Shown: piece after piece, positions 1-6,506 of the stretch
Layout of the letters: each line of letters starts with the position of its first letter
How positions within the stretch are numbered: the stretch's first letter is position 1
NCBI GenBank assembly: GCA_034007295.1
Contig: JAVERC010000077.1
Coordinates: forward strand, 1 to 9,139
Length of the DNA: 9,139 nt
Reading direction: 5' to 3'
DNA from: JACKCP01 sp034007295
GTDB taxonomy: Bacteria; Desulfobacterota; Desulfobacteria; Desulfobacterales; JACKCP01
Notes under the pieces: model-generated
What the model saw: only the letters and a program-made list of their open reading frames with translations
What the model was told of the DNA's origin: nothing
Databases searched by the model: none
Position numbers and translations under genes: made by a program

Positions 1-97
1 AAAAGGGGGACCTGATTTTGAATTTATGACTTTGCTGAACTAAAATACTTGATATAAAAGTACTTTGTTTTTTTAATTTAATTATTTTGGACAACAG
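1..97 (+). mobile_element. possible end of an insertion element abutting the broken zorA
   Basis: This stretch carries stop codons in every forward frame: in the zorA frame TAA at 41-43, TGA at 50-52 and TAA at 74-76. It cannot encode the missing ZorA membrane domain. In that frame the first 40 bases read KGGPDFEFMTLLN and then stop, which could be the last residues of an upstream gene. The 15-mer TTTGCTGAACTAAAA (31-45) and the 10-mer TTTTGGACAA (85-94) both recur, in the same order, on the minus strand at 6481-6449. A shared pair like this fits a mobile-element end, and the break in zorA fits an insertion. The element itself lies outside the window, no terminal repeat pair or target duplication can be seen, and no family is recognised. 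This is inference only. Confidence 0.28.
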
Positions 98-109
98 TGT
101 GATTTTGCA

Positions 110-2167
110 TTGAAAGTGACAGAAATAAGTTCAAAGCAGCTTATAGAGGCACTTAATGATCTTATTAAAGACTTTAATCATAATCTTACAGAACAGTTTG
201 GAGATAATTTTAAAAAACTTGATGAATCAGTTGGGAAACTTGTTTTGTGGCAGGATGAGCATAAAGAGCATATGGAAAGGCTTAAAAAAGAATTTTGTCT
301 TGCCGCTGATTCTATTTCGGAAAGTGAAAAATCTCTTTCAAATGTAAGTCATGAAGCAGAAAAAATTTCAAAACTTGTTGTTAATCTGAGCAGTTTAATG
401 GTCTCTGCTGATTTCCAGATAAAAACTCTTGAAGCTTGCCTTGAATCTTTTGCTGATTTAAAAGAAAAGGCTTCAGGAGCTATGCCAGAAATTGAGTCAA
501 GGCTTGATTCAATAATCACTACAGTTAAAAATTCCGCAGAAAATGCATCAAAACATTATGAGAGTCTACTTTTTGGTTCAAAGGAGTTTATTGATAAATT
601 CCTTGAATCTTCAGGCAGTCTTCATGAAAAATTTATAAATGATACTGGAGGACTTGTAAAAGGTATTGCTGATGAGTTGAGTTTTGTTTCTGAAGAGCTG
701 TTTTTAAACAATAGAAAAATTACAAGTAATATTAAGGAAAGTTTTGAAAGTATAAATCAGTTATCTAATGAAGTTCAAACTTGTGTAAAAAAGAGTTCGA
801 ATGATTTGCATGAAACTATTTCGGGAATAATTGCAAGATATGGTGATGGAATAGAAACTGTTTTTATAAGAGGTAATGAAAATCTTGAAAGGCTCAGCAG
901 TGAAGTTGAAAAAACAGTCTTAAAAGCGGGTGAAACATTAAATACTACAATATCTGATATAGTGGATTATTCATCAGAAAGCTTTGAAAAAATATTTGAA
1001 AAGGGAAGTGAAAATCTTGAAAGGATTTCAAGGGATTCAGAAGAAAGAGCGGAAAAGTCAGGGGAGCTTTTAACTGAAACAATAAATGCAATAGCAGCCC
1101 ATTCAAACAGCAGCATAGAAAGAGCTTTTAATGATGTTAACGAAAGGATCTCTATTCTTGCACAAGATACGGAGCAAAGAATTAAAACTTCAGGTGAGAA
1201 TTTAACTGCTGTAATAAATGATCTCACAGAAAAATCAGGTTTAAGCATAGAAAATATCTGCAGGACAAGCAGGGAGAACCTTGAAAAACTGACAGGTGAA
1301 GTAGAGCAGACAGTTTATGGAGCCGGAAAGGCTTTGAGTAATATAGTGGATTATTCATCAGAAAGCTTTGAAAAAATATTTGAAAAGGGAAGTGAAAATC
1401 TTGAAAGGATTTCAAGGGATTCAGAAGAAAGAGCCGAAAAGACAGGAGAGCTTTTAACTGAAACAATAAATGCAATAGCAGCTCATTCAAACACCAGCAT
1501 AGAAAGAGCTTTTAATGATGTTAACGAAAGGATTTCTTGTCTTGCAGAAGACACGGAGCAGCGTCTAAAAGATTCAGGTGGATATTTCACTTCAATAATA
1601 AATGATCTTACCAGGAAATCAGGGTTAAATATTGAAGAAATTTGTGTATCAACTAAAGAATCTCTTAAAAACATGATTGCTGAGGTTGGAAAAAGAATTT
1701 CAGACTCTTCAAGTGAACAGGAAGAAGTTTTAAAAACAGTAACTAAAAAAATTGATTCATACTTTGAAAGTTTTATAGGTGAAGCAAAAAATAAAATGCT
1801 TTCTTTTTATAATGAAATGGAAACTTCAATGAAAACCAATTCATCACAATACAGCTCTCTTATTTCAGATACAATTAAAGAAATGGACAGTAATTTTAAA
1901 AAATCATTTAATGAACAAAACTTAAATATTTATAAACTATCAGAACTTTTAAAGGAAGAAATTATAAAGTCTGCAAAAGAACGTGAAGATGTTTTAAATA
2001 AAGAAATCAAGGTCTTAGATGAAAGTATGCAAAACGAAATTACAAGAGTGCTTAGACAAATGGGAGAGCAGCTTGTAAGAATAACAGAAAAATTTGTATC
2101 AGATTATTCCATTCTTACGGAAAAAATGGGTGAAGTGGTAAGCAAGGCTGAAATTTACATGAACTGA
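110..2167 (+). CDS. zorA: ZorA coiled-coil tail, lacking the MotA-like motor domain (Zorya anti-phage system)
   Basis: In Zorya, ZorA forms the pentameric inner-membrane stator with ZorB and extends a long cytoplasmic tail thought to signal phage attack to the effector. This 685-residue frame is almost all helix, rich in Glu, Lys and Ser, with no membrane segment. Its beginning (SSKQLIEALNDLIKDFN, then EQFGDNF and GKLVLWQ, residues 7-48) resembles the point where ZorA tails leave the membrane domain. Its end (ITRVLRQMGEQLVRITEKFV, then SDYSILTEKM) resembles the ZorA C-terminus. Residues 213-516 are seven consecutive ~44-residue repeats. The ~200-residue MotA-like domain with its membrane helices is missing. 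The TTG at 110 has no ribosome binding site, and the frame is open only back to 77, so this is probably the 3' part of an interrupted gene rather than a natural start. No stops have accumulated, so any break is recent or the tail is still used. It overlaps zorB by one base. Confidence 0.78.
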   Translation: MKVTEISSKQLIEALNDLIKDFNHNLTEQFGDNFKKLDESVGKLVLWQDEHKEHMERLKKEFCLAADSISESEKSLSNVSHEAEKISKLVVNLSSLMVSADFQIKTLEACLESFADLKEKASGAMPEIESRLDSIITTVKNSAENASKHYESLLFGSKEFIDKFLESSGSLHEKFINDTGGLVKGIADELSFVSEELFLNNRKITSNIKESFESINQLSNEVQTCVKKSSNDLHETISGIIARYGDGIETVFIRGNENLERLSSEVEKTVLKAGETLNTTISDIVDYSSESFEKIFEKGSENLERISRDSEERAEKSGELLTETINAIAAHSNSSIERAFNDVNERISILAQDTEQRIKTSGENLTAVINDLTEKSGLSIENICRTSRENLEKLTGEVEQTVYGAGKALSNIVDYSSESFEKIFEKGSENLERISRDSEERAEKTGELLTETINAIAAHSNTSIERAFNDVNERISCLAEDTEQRLKDSGGYFTSIINDLTRKSGLNIEEICVSTKESLKNMIAEVGKRISDSSSEQEEVLKTVTKKIDSYFESFIGEAKNKMLSFYNEMETSMKTNSSQYSSLISDTIKEMDSNFKKSFNEQNLNIYKLSELLKEEIIKSAKEREDVLNKEIKVLDESMQNEITRVLRQMGEQLVRITEKFVSDYSILTEKMGEVVSKAEIYMN
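746..1657 (+). repeat. seven ~44-residue coiled-coil repeats in the ZorA tail
   Basis: Units begin at residues 213 (ESINQLSNEV), 257 (ENLERLSSEV), 301 (ENLERISRDS), 345 (ERISILAQDT), 389 (ENLEKLTGEV), 429 (ENLERISRDS) and 473 (ERISCLAEDT). A decayed eighth begins at 517 (ESLKNMIAEV). All full units are 44 residues except the one at 389, which is 40. Forty-four is four hendecads (11-residue repeats), a spacing typical of straight or slightly right-handed coiled coils rather than the heptads of left-handed ones. Confidence 0.85.
957..1536 (+). repeat. 384-nt (128-codon) tandem duplication inside zorA
   Basis: Bases 957-1050 are identical to 1341-1434 (94 bp), and similarity continues with a few changes to about 1152 and 1536. 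The offset is 384 nt, exactly 128 codons, so the frame is kept. At protein level the 128 residues comprise three repeat units of 44, 44 and 40 residues (residues 301-428). The second copy (429 onward) matches the first closely for about 65 residues and then diverges. The abrupt change from identity to divergence suggests a recent duplication or gene conversion in an older repeat array. Confidence 0.9.
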
Positions 2168-2895
2168 TGAGTGTTTTAGTGTTAAATAACAGGGTTAAAT
2201 TTTCCAAGAAAAATGATGAAGTTCAATGGCTTCCTGTTTCTGATTTGATGGCAGGCCTCATGGTTATTTTTCTTTTTGTGGCAATAAGCTATATGCGTAT
2301 GGTTGTTGTTGAAAGAGACAGTATAAAAAATATAGTAGTTGCCTGGGAAACAACAAGGAAAAGAGTCTATCAGGAACTTTACAACGAATTCAGATATGAT
2401 CTTGATAAGTGGAATGCACAAATAATCGAAAGTGATCTTTCGGTAAGGTTTAATGAACCCGAAGTACTTTTTGAGCAGGGTAAAACAGATTTACAGCAGC
2501 GGTTTAAAGAAATTCTTGATGACTTTTTTCCTCGCTACATTAAATGTATTAATCTTTTTATTGAAGAAGAAACTCAAGGCTCCACTATTGAAGAAATAAG
2601 AATTGAAGGACACACTTCAAGCGAATGGAATAACAATGTAGACTCTGCAGAAGCCTATTTTAACAATATGTGGCTTTCACAGGGAAGAACAAGATCTGTT
2701 CTTCAATACTGTTACTCTCTTAAAGGATGCCAAAATTATGGCTGGCTTAAGAGAAAAATTGCGGCTGTAGGGTATTCCTCGTCTCACCTTGTTTTTGATG
2801 AGATTACACTTCAGGAAGATAAGGAAAAATCACGAAGGGTTATATTCAGAGTTAAAACTACTGTTGAAAAGCAGCTTATGAAAGTAATTGAGTAA
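2167..2895 (+). CDS. zorB: ZorB, MotB/OmpA-like stator subunit of Zorya
   Basis: ZorB is the peptidoglycan-anchoring partner of ZorA; together they form a proton-driven stator resembling MotAB. The 242-residue protein has a short cytoplasmic N-terminus and a single membrane helix at about residues 24-43. Asp26 lies at the start of that helix in VSDLMAGLMVIF, where MotB-type proteins carry the ion-carrying aspartate. A helical periplasmic linker follows (about 46-135), then an OmpA-like peptidoglycan-binding domain. That domain has IEGHTSS near 145-151, a WLSQGRTRSVLQYC helix, an AAVGYSSS turn and SRRVIFRV (222-229). These are the usual marks of OmpA/MotB C-terminal domains. The ATG overlaps the zorA stop (TGATG), indicating translational coupling. 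All key residues are present, so ZorB itself looks intact even though its ZorA partner does not. Confidence 0.88.
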   Translation: MSVLVLNNRVKFSKKNDEVQWLPVSDLMAGLMVIFLFVAISYMRMVVVERDSIKNIVVAWETTRKRVYQELYNEFRYDLDKWNAQIIESDLSVRFNEPEVLFEQGKTDLQQRFKEILDDFFPRYIKCINLFIEEETQGSTIEEIRIEGHTSSEWNNNVDSAEAYFNNMWLSQGRTRSVLQYCYSLKGCQNYGWLKRKIAAVGYSSSHLVFDEITLQEDKEKSRRVIFRVKTTVEKQLMKVIE

Positions 2896-2896
2896 T

Positions 2897-4045
2897 ATGC
2901 ATTTTGATGTTGATTTTTCAGAACTTAAAAATCTGGCTGATAAAATAAGTGCTTCTGAAAGTAAGTGGACATTAAGACAAAAAGAGCTGAGTCCTGTTGA
3001 GCGTTTTAAAATTGAACTTGCAGAAGGAATAGAGCTTAATTTATCAGATGTTGCTGTTAATGATTCAGGTCTTTTAACTTTTAAAGATCTTCAGGTCATT
3101 CTGTATATACCAGATCATGGTGCTTCTTTAGAGAAGGCTTTAAAAGTTCCAAAATTTGGAAAAAAATTTCATATTGCTGATTGTAAAACTCTAAGAGAGA
3201 TGAGGTTGAAAAGGAGATACGAAAGATATGTTGCAACAAATGATATGACTGGTAATTTTAAAATATATGGAACTGATGATTTTGGGCAAAAAAAAGAGGG
3301 GGTTTTAAGACTTAAAGTTTGTCAGAATTGTTTAGAGTCTCTTAATTACAAAAACTTCAGAAATTTGCAATATATTCAGAAAAAACGAGTGGTTGATGGT
3401 TTTGATATCCATGAGTTTTTTTCTAAATACAGCTCTTACTTTGAATATCTTCCCCAAAAACAAGAAACTGAATCCTTTGGATATGATGATAAATGGGATC
3501 AGATTTCCTATGATTACAGGCAAAGTAAAAACTGGGAATGTGAAAAATGCGGTATTTCATTGAAAGACAATAAACAATTGCTCCATACACATCATATTAA
3601 TGGTGTAAAACATGACAATTCAAAAGAAAATCTTAAGGCTTTGTGTATTGACTGCCATTCCAAAGAGCCTGGCCATAATTATATATTTGTTTTAAGAAAA
3701 TATCGGCAATTAATTGCAAGCTTGAGATTCAAATTAAAAAAATCCCACATAAGGGAGCAGGATAAAAGCCTTTTGGGTGAGCCTTTTCAATGGAATGAAG
3801 TGCTAGATATGGCAGATCCTGCTGTCCGGGGATTGATAGAAATGTGCAGATTTAATAAACATCCTGTTCCGGAAGTTGGTGTTGATATTTTCCATGGGAA
3901 TAGTGTTTATGCACAGGCAGAATTGGCCTGGCCTGATAAAAAAATTGCTGTTGTACTATTAAAGGATGATCATTCTGATTTAATGGTAAAAAGAGGGTGG
4001 AAAGTTTATTCTGTCAAAGAAGCTATGGAAGACTGGTTTGCTTGA
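2897..4045 (+). CDS. zorE: ZorE-like HNH endonuclease (type II Zorya effector)
   Basis: Type II Zorya uses an HNH protein, ZorE, as its DNA-degrading effector in place of ZorC and ZorD. With the ATG at 2897 the protein has 382 residues. The alternative TTG at 2888 would add three. Two features mark it as HNH. A first CxxC pair (C142, C145; KVCQNCLESLNY) is of a kind often seen ahead of such domains. The HNH zinc-finger core follows, with C215-x2-C218, HTHHING (H230, H232, H233, N235), N241, N245, then C250-x2-C253-H254. The N-terminal ~135 residues are not recognised. The C-terminal ~70 residues (VDIFHGNSVYAQAELAWPDK, then KIAVVLLKDD and a GWKVYSVKEA end) look like a separate small alpha/beta module. 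The start falls one base after the zorB stop, so it is in the same operon. Assignment as ZorE relies on gene order plus the HNH core. Confidence 0.82.
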   Translation: MHFDVDFSELKNLADKISASESKWTLRQKELSPVERFKIELAEGIELNLSDVAVNDSGLLTFKDLQVILYIPDHGASLEKALKVPKFGKKFHIADCKTLREMRLKRRYERYVATNDMTGNFKIYGTDDFGQKKEGVLRLKVCQNCLESLNYKNFRNLQYIQKKRVVDGFDIHEFFSKYSSYFEYLPQKQETESFGYDDKWDQISYDYRQSKNWECEKCGISLKDNKQLLHTHHINGVKHDNSKENLKALCIDCHSKEPGHNYIFVLRKYRQLIASLRFKLKKSHIREQDKSLLGEPFQWNEVLDMADPAVRGLIEMCRFNKHPVPEVGVDIFHGNSVYAQAELAWPDKKIAVVLLKDDHSDLMVKRGWKVYSVKEAMEDWFA

Positions 4046-4138
4046 AAAGTAGTCCCTGGAATTTTGGAATTTGCTTTTTGTTATTTATTCTCAAATTTGC
4101 CATGATTTATTTCAAAATTAATGTTTAAATTTGTTGGT
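4046..4138. other. convergent intergenic region without a clear terminator
   Basis: This 93-base A/T-rich gap separates the ends of zorE (plus) and mobA (minus). I found no GC-containing hairpin followed by a T-run in either direction, only short AAATTTG-type repeats. Confidence 0.5.
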
Positions 4139-4732
4139 TTATTTCTCTGAAAAAATTTTTTCATAATCCCCAATAAAATTAACATTAAAAAAAGATTCAA
4201 GCAAAGGGTCAGTAAGTCTCAGTTTTTCATAGGAAATTTTTTTTACCCTTACAAGCTCAAAAAGCCTGTCAACCTTTACTTCGTCTTTTGAAAGCAGGGC
4301 TTCAATAAAAGGAATGCATTTTTTTGAATAAACTGAACAAAGAGGCTGAAAAAAACTGCCTTCATTTGGAGTGACTGCATCAAATTCATTTTGAACTTCA
4401 TTTATCATTTTTTCCATAAGTTCTGTTTTTAATAAAGGCATGTCGCAGGCAGCAACAAATCCGAAATCCGTTTTAATATTTGAAAGACCTGAGTGTATTC
4501 CAGAAAGGGGAGTGTTTTTTTTAATTATATCTTTATATGTTTTTATTCCTGAATCTTTGAAAAGTTCAGGCTCATTTGAAATTATTATTGATTCAAGGCC
4601 AAGGCTTTTAAATTTATAAAAAATTGTTTCAAAAAAAGTTTTTCCCTCAATTTCAAGAAAAGCCTTGTTTTGGCCGTTCATTCTTTTGTTTCTGCCTCCG
4701 CAGAGTATTATTCCTGTAATATTTTCTTTCAT
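4139..4732 (-). CDS. mobA: MobA, molybdenum cofactor guanylyltransferase
   Basis: MobA transfers GMP from GTP to Mo-molybdopterin, giving the MGD cofactor that the DMSO-reductase/formate-dehydrogenase superfamily needs. The 197-residue protein is of normal MobA length. Its N-terminal nucleotide-binding loop is GIILCGGRNKRM with K23 downstream (the family pattern is LxGGxxxRMG-x2-DK; here NGQNK). Further marks are TPLSGIHSGL (75-84), the metal-binding Asp97 in VAACDMPLL, PNEGSFFQPL (122-131) and FFNVN near the C-terminus (181-185). It lies divergently from the FmdE/MoeA-like fusion, so cofactor synthesis and use sit together. No good ribosome binding site precedes the ATG, but no longer frame exists, because the next in-frame ATG-like context closes at a stop. 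It is predicted to be cytoplasmic. Confidence 0.93.
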   Translation of the reverse strand: MKENITGIILCGGRNKRMNGQNKAFLEIEGKTFFETIFYKFKSLGLESIIISNEPELFKDSGIKTYKDIIKKNTPLSGIHSGLSNIKTDFGFVAACDMPLLKTELMEKMINEVQNEFDAVTPNEGSFFQPLCSVYSKKCIPFIEALLSKDEVKVDRLFELVRVKKISYEKLRLTDPLLESFFNVNFIGDYEKIFSEK

Positions 4733-4770
4733 TTTATCATTGATTTTTCAGTTTAATTTTTTAAAAGTAG

Positions 4771-4789
4771 TTCATATATGAAATATAAT
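4771..4789 (+). promoter_or_regulatory. candidate promoter and operator between mobA and the FmdE fusion gene
   Basis: A perfect -10 hexamer, TATAAT, lies at 4784-4789. Seventeen bases upstream is a weak -35, TTAAAA (4761-4766). A perfect 12-base palindrome, TTCATATATGAA (4771-4782), sits in the spacer between them, within the divergent gap, where a regulator could act on both genes. The region is so A/T-rich that chance matches are likely. Confidence 0.3.
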
Positions 4790-4831
4790 TTGTTTTAAAG
4801 TAAAAATATATATTAATGAGGAATATAGTTT

Positions 4832-6403
4832 ATGAAAATAAGAAATTTCACTGTTGATGAATATATAGATGAAGTAAAAAAATTTCACGGCCATCTTGCA
4901 CCTGGAATGCTCTGCGGAGGATTTATGGTGGAGCTGATTTTAAAAAATCTTCCTGAAAATGGTTTTTATGATGTTATTTGCGAAACAAGGGCTTGCTTAC
5001 CAGATGCTGTCCAGATTTTAACTCCGTGCACAATTGGAAACGGATGGCTGAAAATATTTGATACAGGAAGATTTTCCATGATTTTTTATGACAAATATTC
5101 AGGCTATGGAGTAAGGGCCTGCCTTGATCAGGAAAAACTTTTGAACTGGCCTGAATTTAAAATCTGGGCAAACAAGGAAAAACCAAAGAAAGACCAGAAT
5201 ACCCCAAAAATTTTTGAGGAAATTACAAAAGCAGGAATTTCAGCATACAAAACTGAAAAAGTGTTTGTTGAACTTGAAAAATTTAAAAAAGAAAAAGGAA
5301 ATATAAAAATTTGTCTTTCATGTAAAGAAAGTTTCAGAACTAAAGATGATTCAAGTCTTTGTGATTCTTGCAGCGGCAAACTTCCTGTAAAAGCTTTGGA
5401 AGAAAATTATGATTTTATTGAAAAAATAAGTGTTGATGAAAGTGCAGGGAAAAAAGCTCTTCACGATATGACAAGGATTGTAAAATCATCTTTTAAAGGG
5501 CCGGCAATTTTAAAAGATGAAGTTATAGAAAATGAAAATTTAAATCTTTTAAAAAAAATGGGTAAAAATTCTGTTTTTGTAAAAACAGGGGAAGTCCCAG
5601 GCAATTTTTTACATGAAGATGAAGCTGTCAAATTGTTTGCCAAAAATTTTTCAGGGGAAAATACCTTTTATTCAGATGAGCCAAGGGAAGGAAAAATTAA
5701 TATAAAATCTTTGGTAAATGGTATTTTTGTTTATGATGGAGAGCTTTTGAAAAGTTTTAATTCCTGTGATGACGTGATGTGTGCAGCAAAAAAAAGTTTC
5801 AGCACAGTAAAAGAAAATGAAATTATTGCAGGAACAAGGGCAATCCCTCTTTATATTACAAAAGATAAGGCTTTAAAAGCTGCAGAAGTTATTGAAAATT
5901 CATTTATGTTCAAGGTTTATCCCTTTGTGAAAAAAAACATAGGTCTGATAGTTACCGGAACTGAAGTTTACAATAAAAAAATAACAGATGCCTTTATTCC
6001 TGTAATGAAGAAAAAAATCAGGGAATTTGACCTTGAATCTGTTTATGAAAATATTGTTCCGGATAAAATTGAACATATTGAAAAAGCAGTTAAGGAAGCA
6101 CTGAATGCAAAATCTGAAATAATTATAATTACAGGCGGTCTTTCTGTTGATCCAGATGATGTTACAAGAAAAGGTCTGAGAAAAGCAGGGCTTAAAAATG
6201 AAATTTACGGAGCTCCCGTTCTTCCCGGTGCAATGACAATAACCGGGGAAATAGGGCCGGCAAAAGTAATAGGTGTTCCTGCCGGAGGGATTTATTTTGA
6301 AAAAACTGCATTTGATCTTGTTTTTCCAAGACTTCTTGCAGATTTAACAATAACCAGAAGCGATATTGCATCACTTGGAGCAGGGGGATTTCTGGATATC
6401 TGA
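4832..6403 (+). CDS. FmdE / zinc-ribbon / MoeA-like molybdopterin-binding fusion protein
   Basis: Three modules are joined in 523 residues. First is an FmdE-type domain (about 8-150): FHGHLAPGMLCGG (18-30), a Cys55-x2-DAVQ motif and TPC66TIGNG. These resemble the metal-binding cysteines and histidines of FmdE, a protein found with formylmethanofuran dehydrogenases. Next is a two-CxxC zinc ribbon (C161/C164, C177/C180). Last is a full MoeA-like part (about 190-523), with a middle region containing AGTRAIPL and a MogA/MoeA pterin-binding domain: IVTGTEV (373-379) and TGGLSVDPDDVT (434-445). The last domain binds the pyranopterin and, in MoeA, catalyses metal insertion. The start has a strong GAGGA (4818-4822), nine bases before the ATG. 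No membrane or signal segment is seen. It probably delivers or senses molybdopterin for the downstream oxidoreductase. The exact activity is not known, and a carrier or chaperone role is equally possible. Confidence 0.87.
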   Translation: MKIRNFTVDEYIDEVKKFHGHLAPGMLCGGFMVELILKNLPENGFYDVICETRACLPDAVQILTPCTIGNGWLKIFDTGRFSMIFYDKYSGYGVRACLDQEKLLNWPEFKIWANKEKPKKDQNTPKIFEEITKAGISAYKTEKVFVELEKFKKEKGNIKICLSCKESFRTKDDSSLCDSCSGKLPVKALEENYDFIEKISVDESAGKKALHDMTRIVKSSFKGPAILKDEVIENENLNLLKKMGKNSVFVKTGEVPGNFLHEDEAVKLFAKNFSGENTFYSDEPREGKINIKSLVNGIFVYDGELLKSFNSCDDVMCAAKKSFSTVKENEIIAGTRAIPLYITKDKALKAAEVIENSFMFKVYPFVKKNIGLIVTGTEVYNKKITDAFIPVMKKKIREFDLESVYENIVPDKIEHIEKAVKEALNAKSEIIIITGGLSVDPDDVTRKGLRKAGLKNEIYGAPVLPGAMTITGEIGPAKVIGVPAGGIYFEKTAFDLVFPRLLADLTITRSDIASLGAGGFLDI

Positions 6404-6506
6404 ATTTAATTTTAACACTGATAAAATCTATTTTTTTCTAAATAGTGATTGTCCAAAAACTGAGATTTTTAGTTCAGCAAATAAATAAAATAAGGGAGAT
6501 TTTATT
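6404..6506 (+). other. intergenic region between the fusion gene and the oxidoreductase
   Basis: The 103 bases contain a weak CTATTT/AAATAG hairpin (6428-6445), the inverted copy of the left-edge motif pair (6449-6458 and 6467-6481), and the ribosome binding site AGGGAG (6493-6498), eight bases before the next ATG. There is no convincing terminator, so read-through from the fusion gene is plausible. Confidence 0.5.
6449..6481 (-). repeat. inverted copy of the motif pair found at the left edge
   Basis: On the minus strand this reads TTTGCTGAACTAAAA, eight bases, then TTTTGGACAA. The same 15-mer and 10-mer occur in the same order at 31-45 and 85-94 on the plus strand, 39 bases apart. It could be a solo end or remnant of the same mobile element, or a MITE. 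In an A/T-rich genome part of the match may be chance. Confidence 0.35.

Noticed and set aside
1..43. The 13 codons ending at 41-43 as a recognisable transposase C-terminus
   Set aside because: Too short to assign to any family; kept only as a possible upstream gene end.
39..113. Forward frame with hydrophobic residues (KVLCFFNLIIL) just before zorA, as a frameshifted membrane helix of ZorA
   Set aside because: It is only ~24 codons long, is closed by stops on both sides, arises from T-runs, and does not resemble MotA-like helices.
957..1536. Repeats as a CRISPR array
   Set aside because: The repeats are long, in-frame protein-coding units with a 384-nt period, not short repeats with unique spacers.
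4733..4831. Molybdenum-cofactor riboswitch ahead of the fusion gene
   Set aside because: The gap is under 100 bases, nearly all A/T, with no conserved multi-stem structure visible.
6428..6445. CTATTT/AAATAG hairpin as a terminator of the fusion gene
   Set aside because: It is a six-pair A/T stem without a following T-run, too weak to stand out in this base composition.
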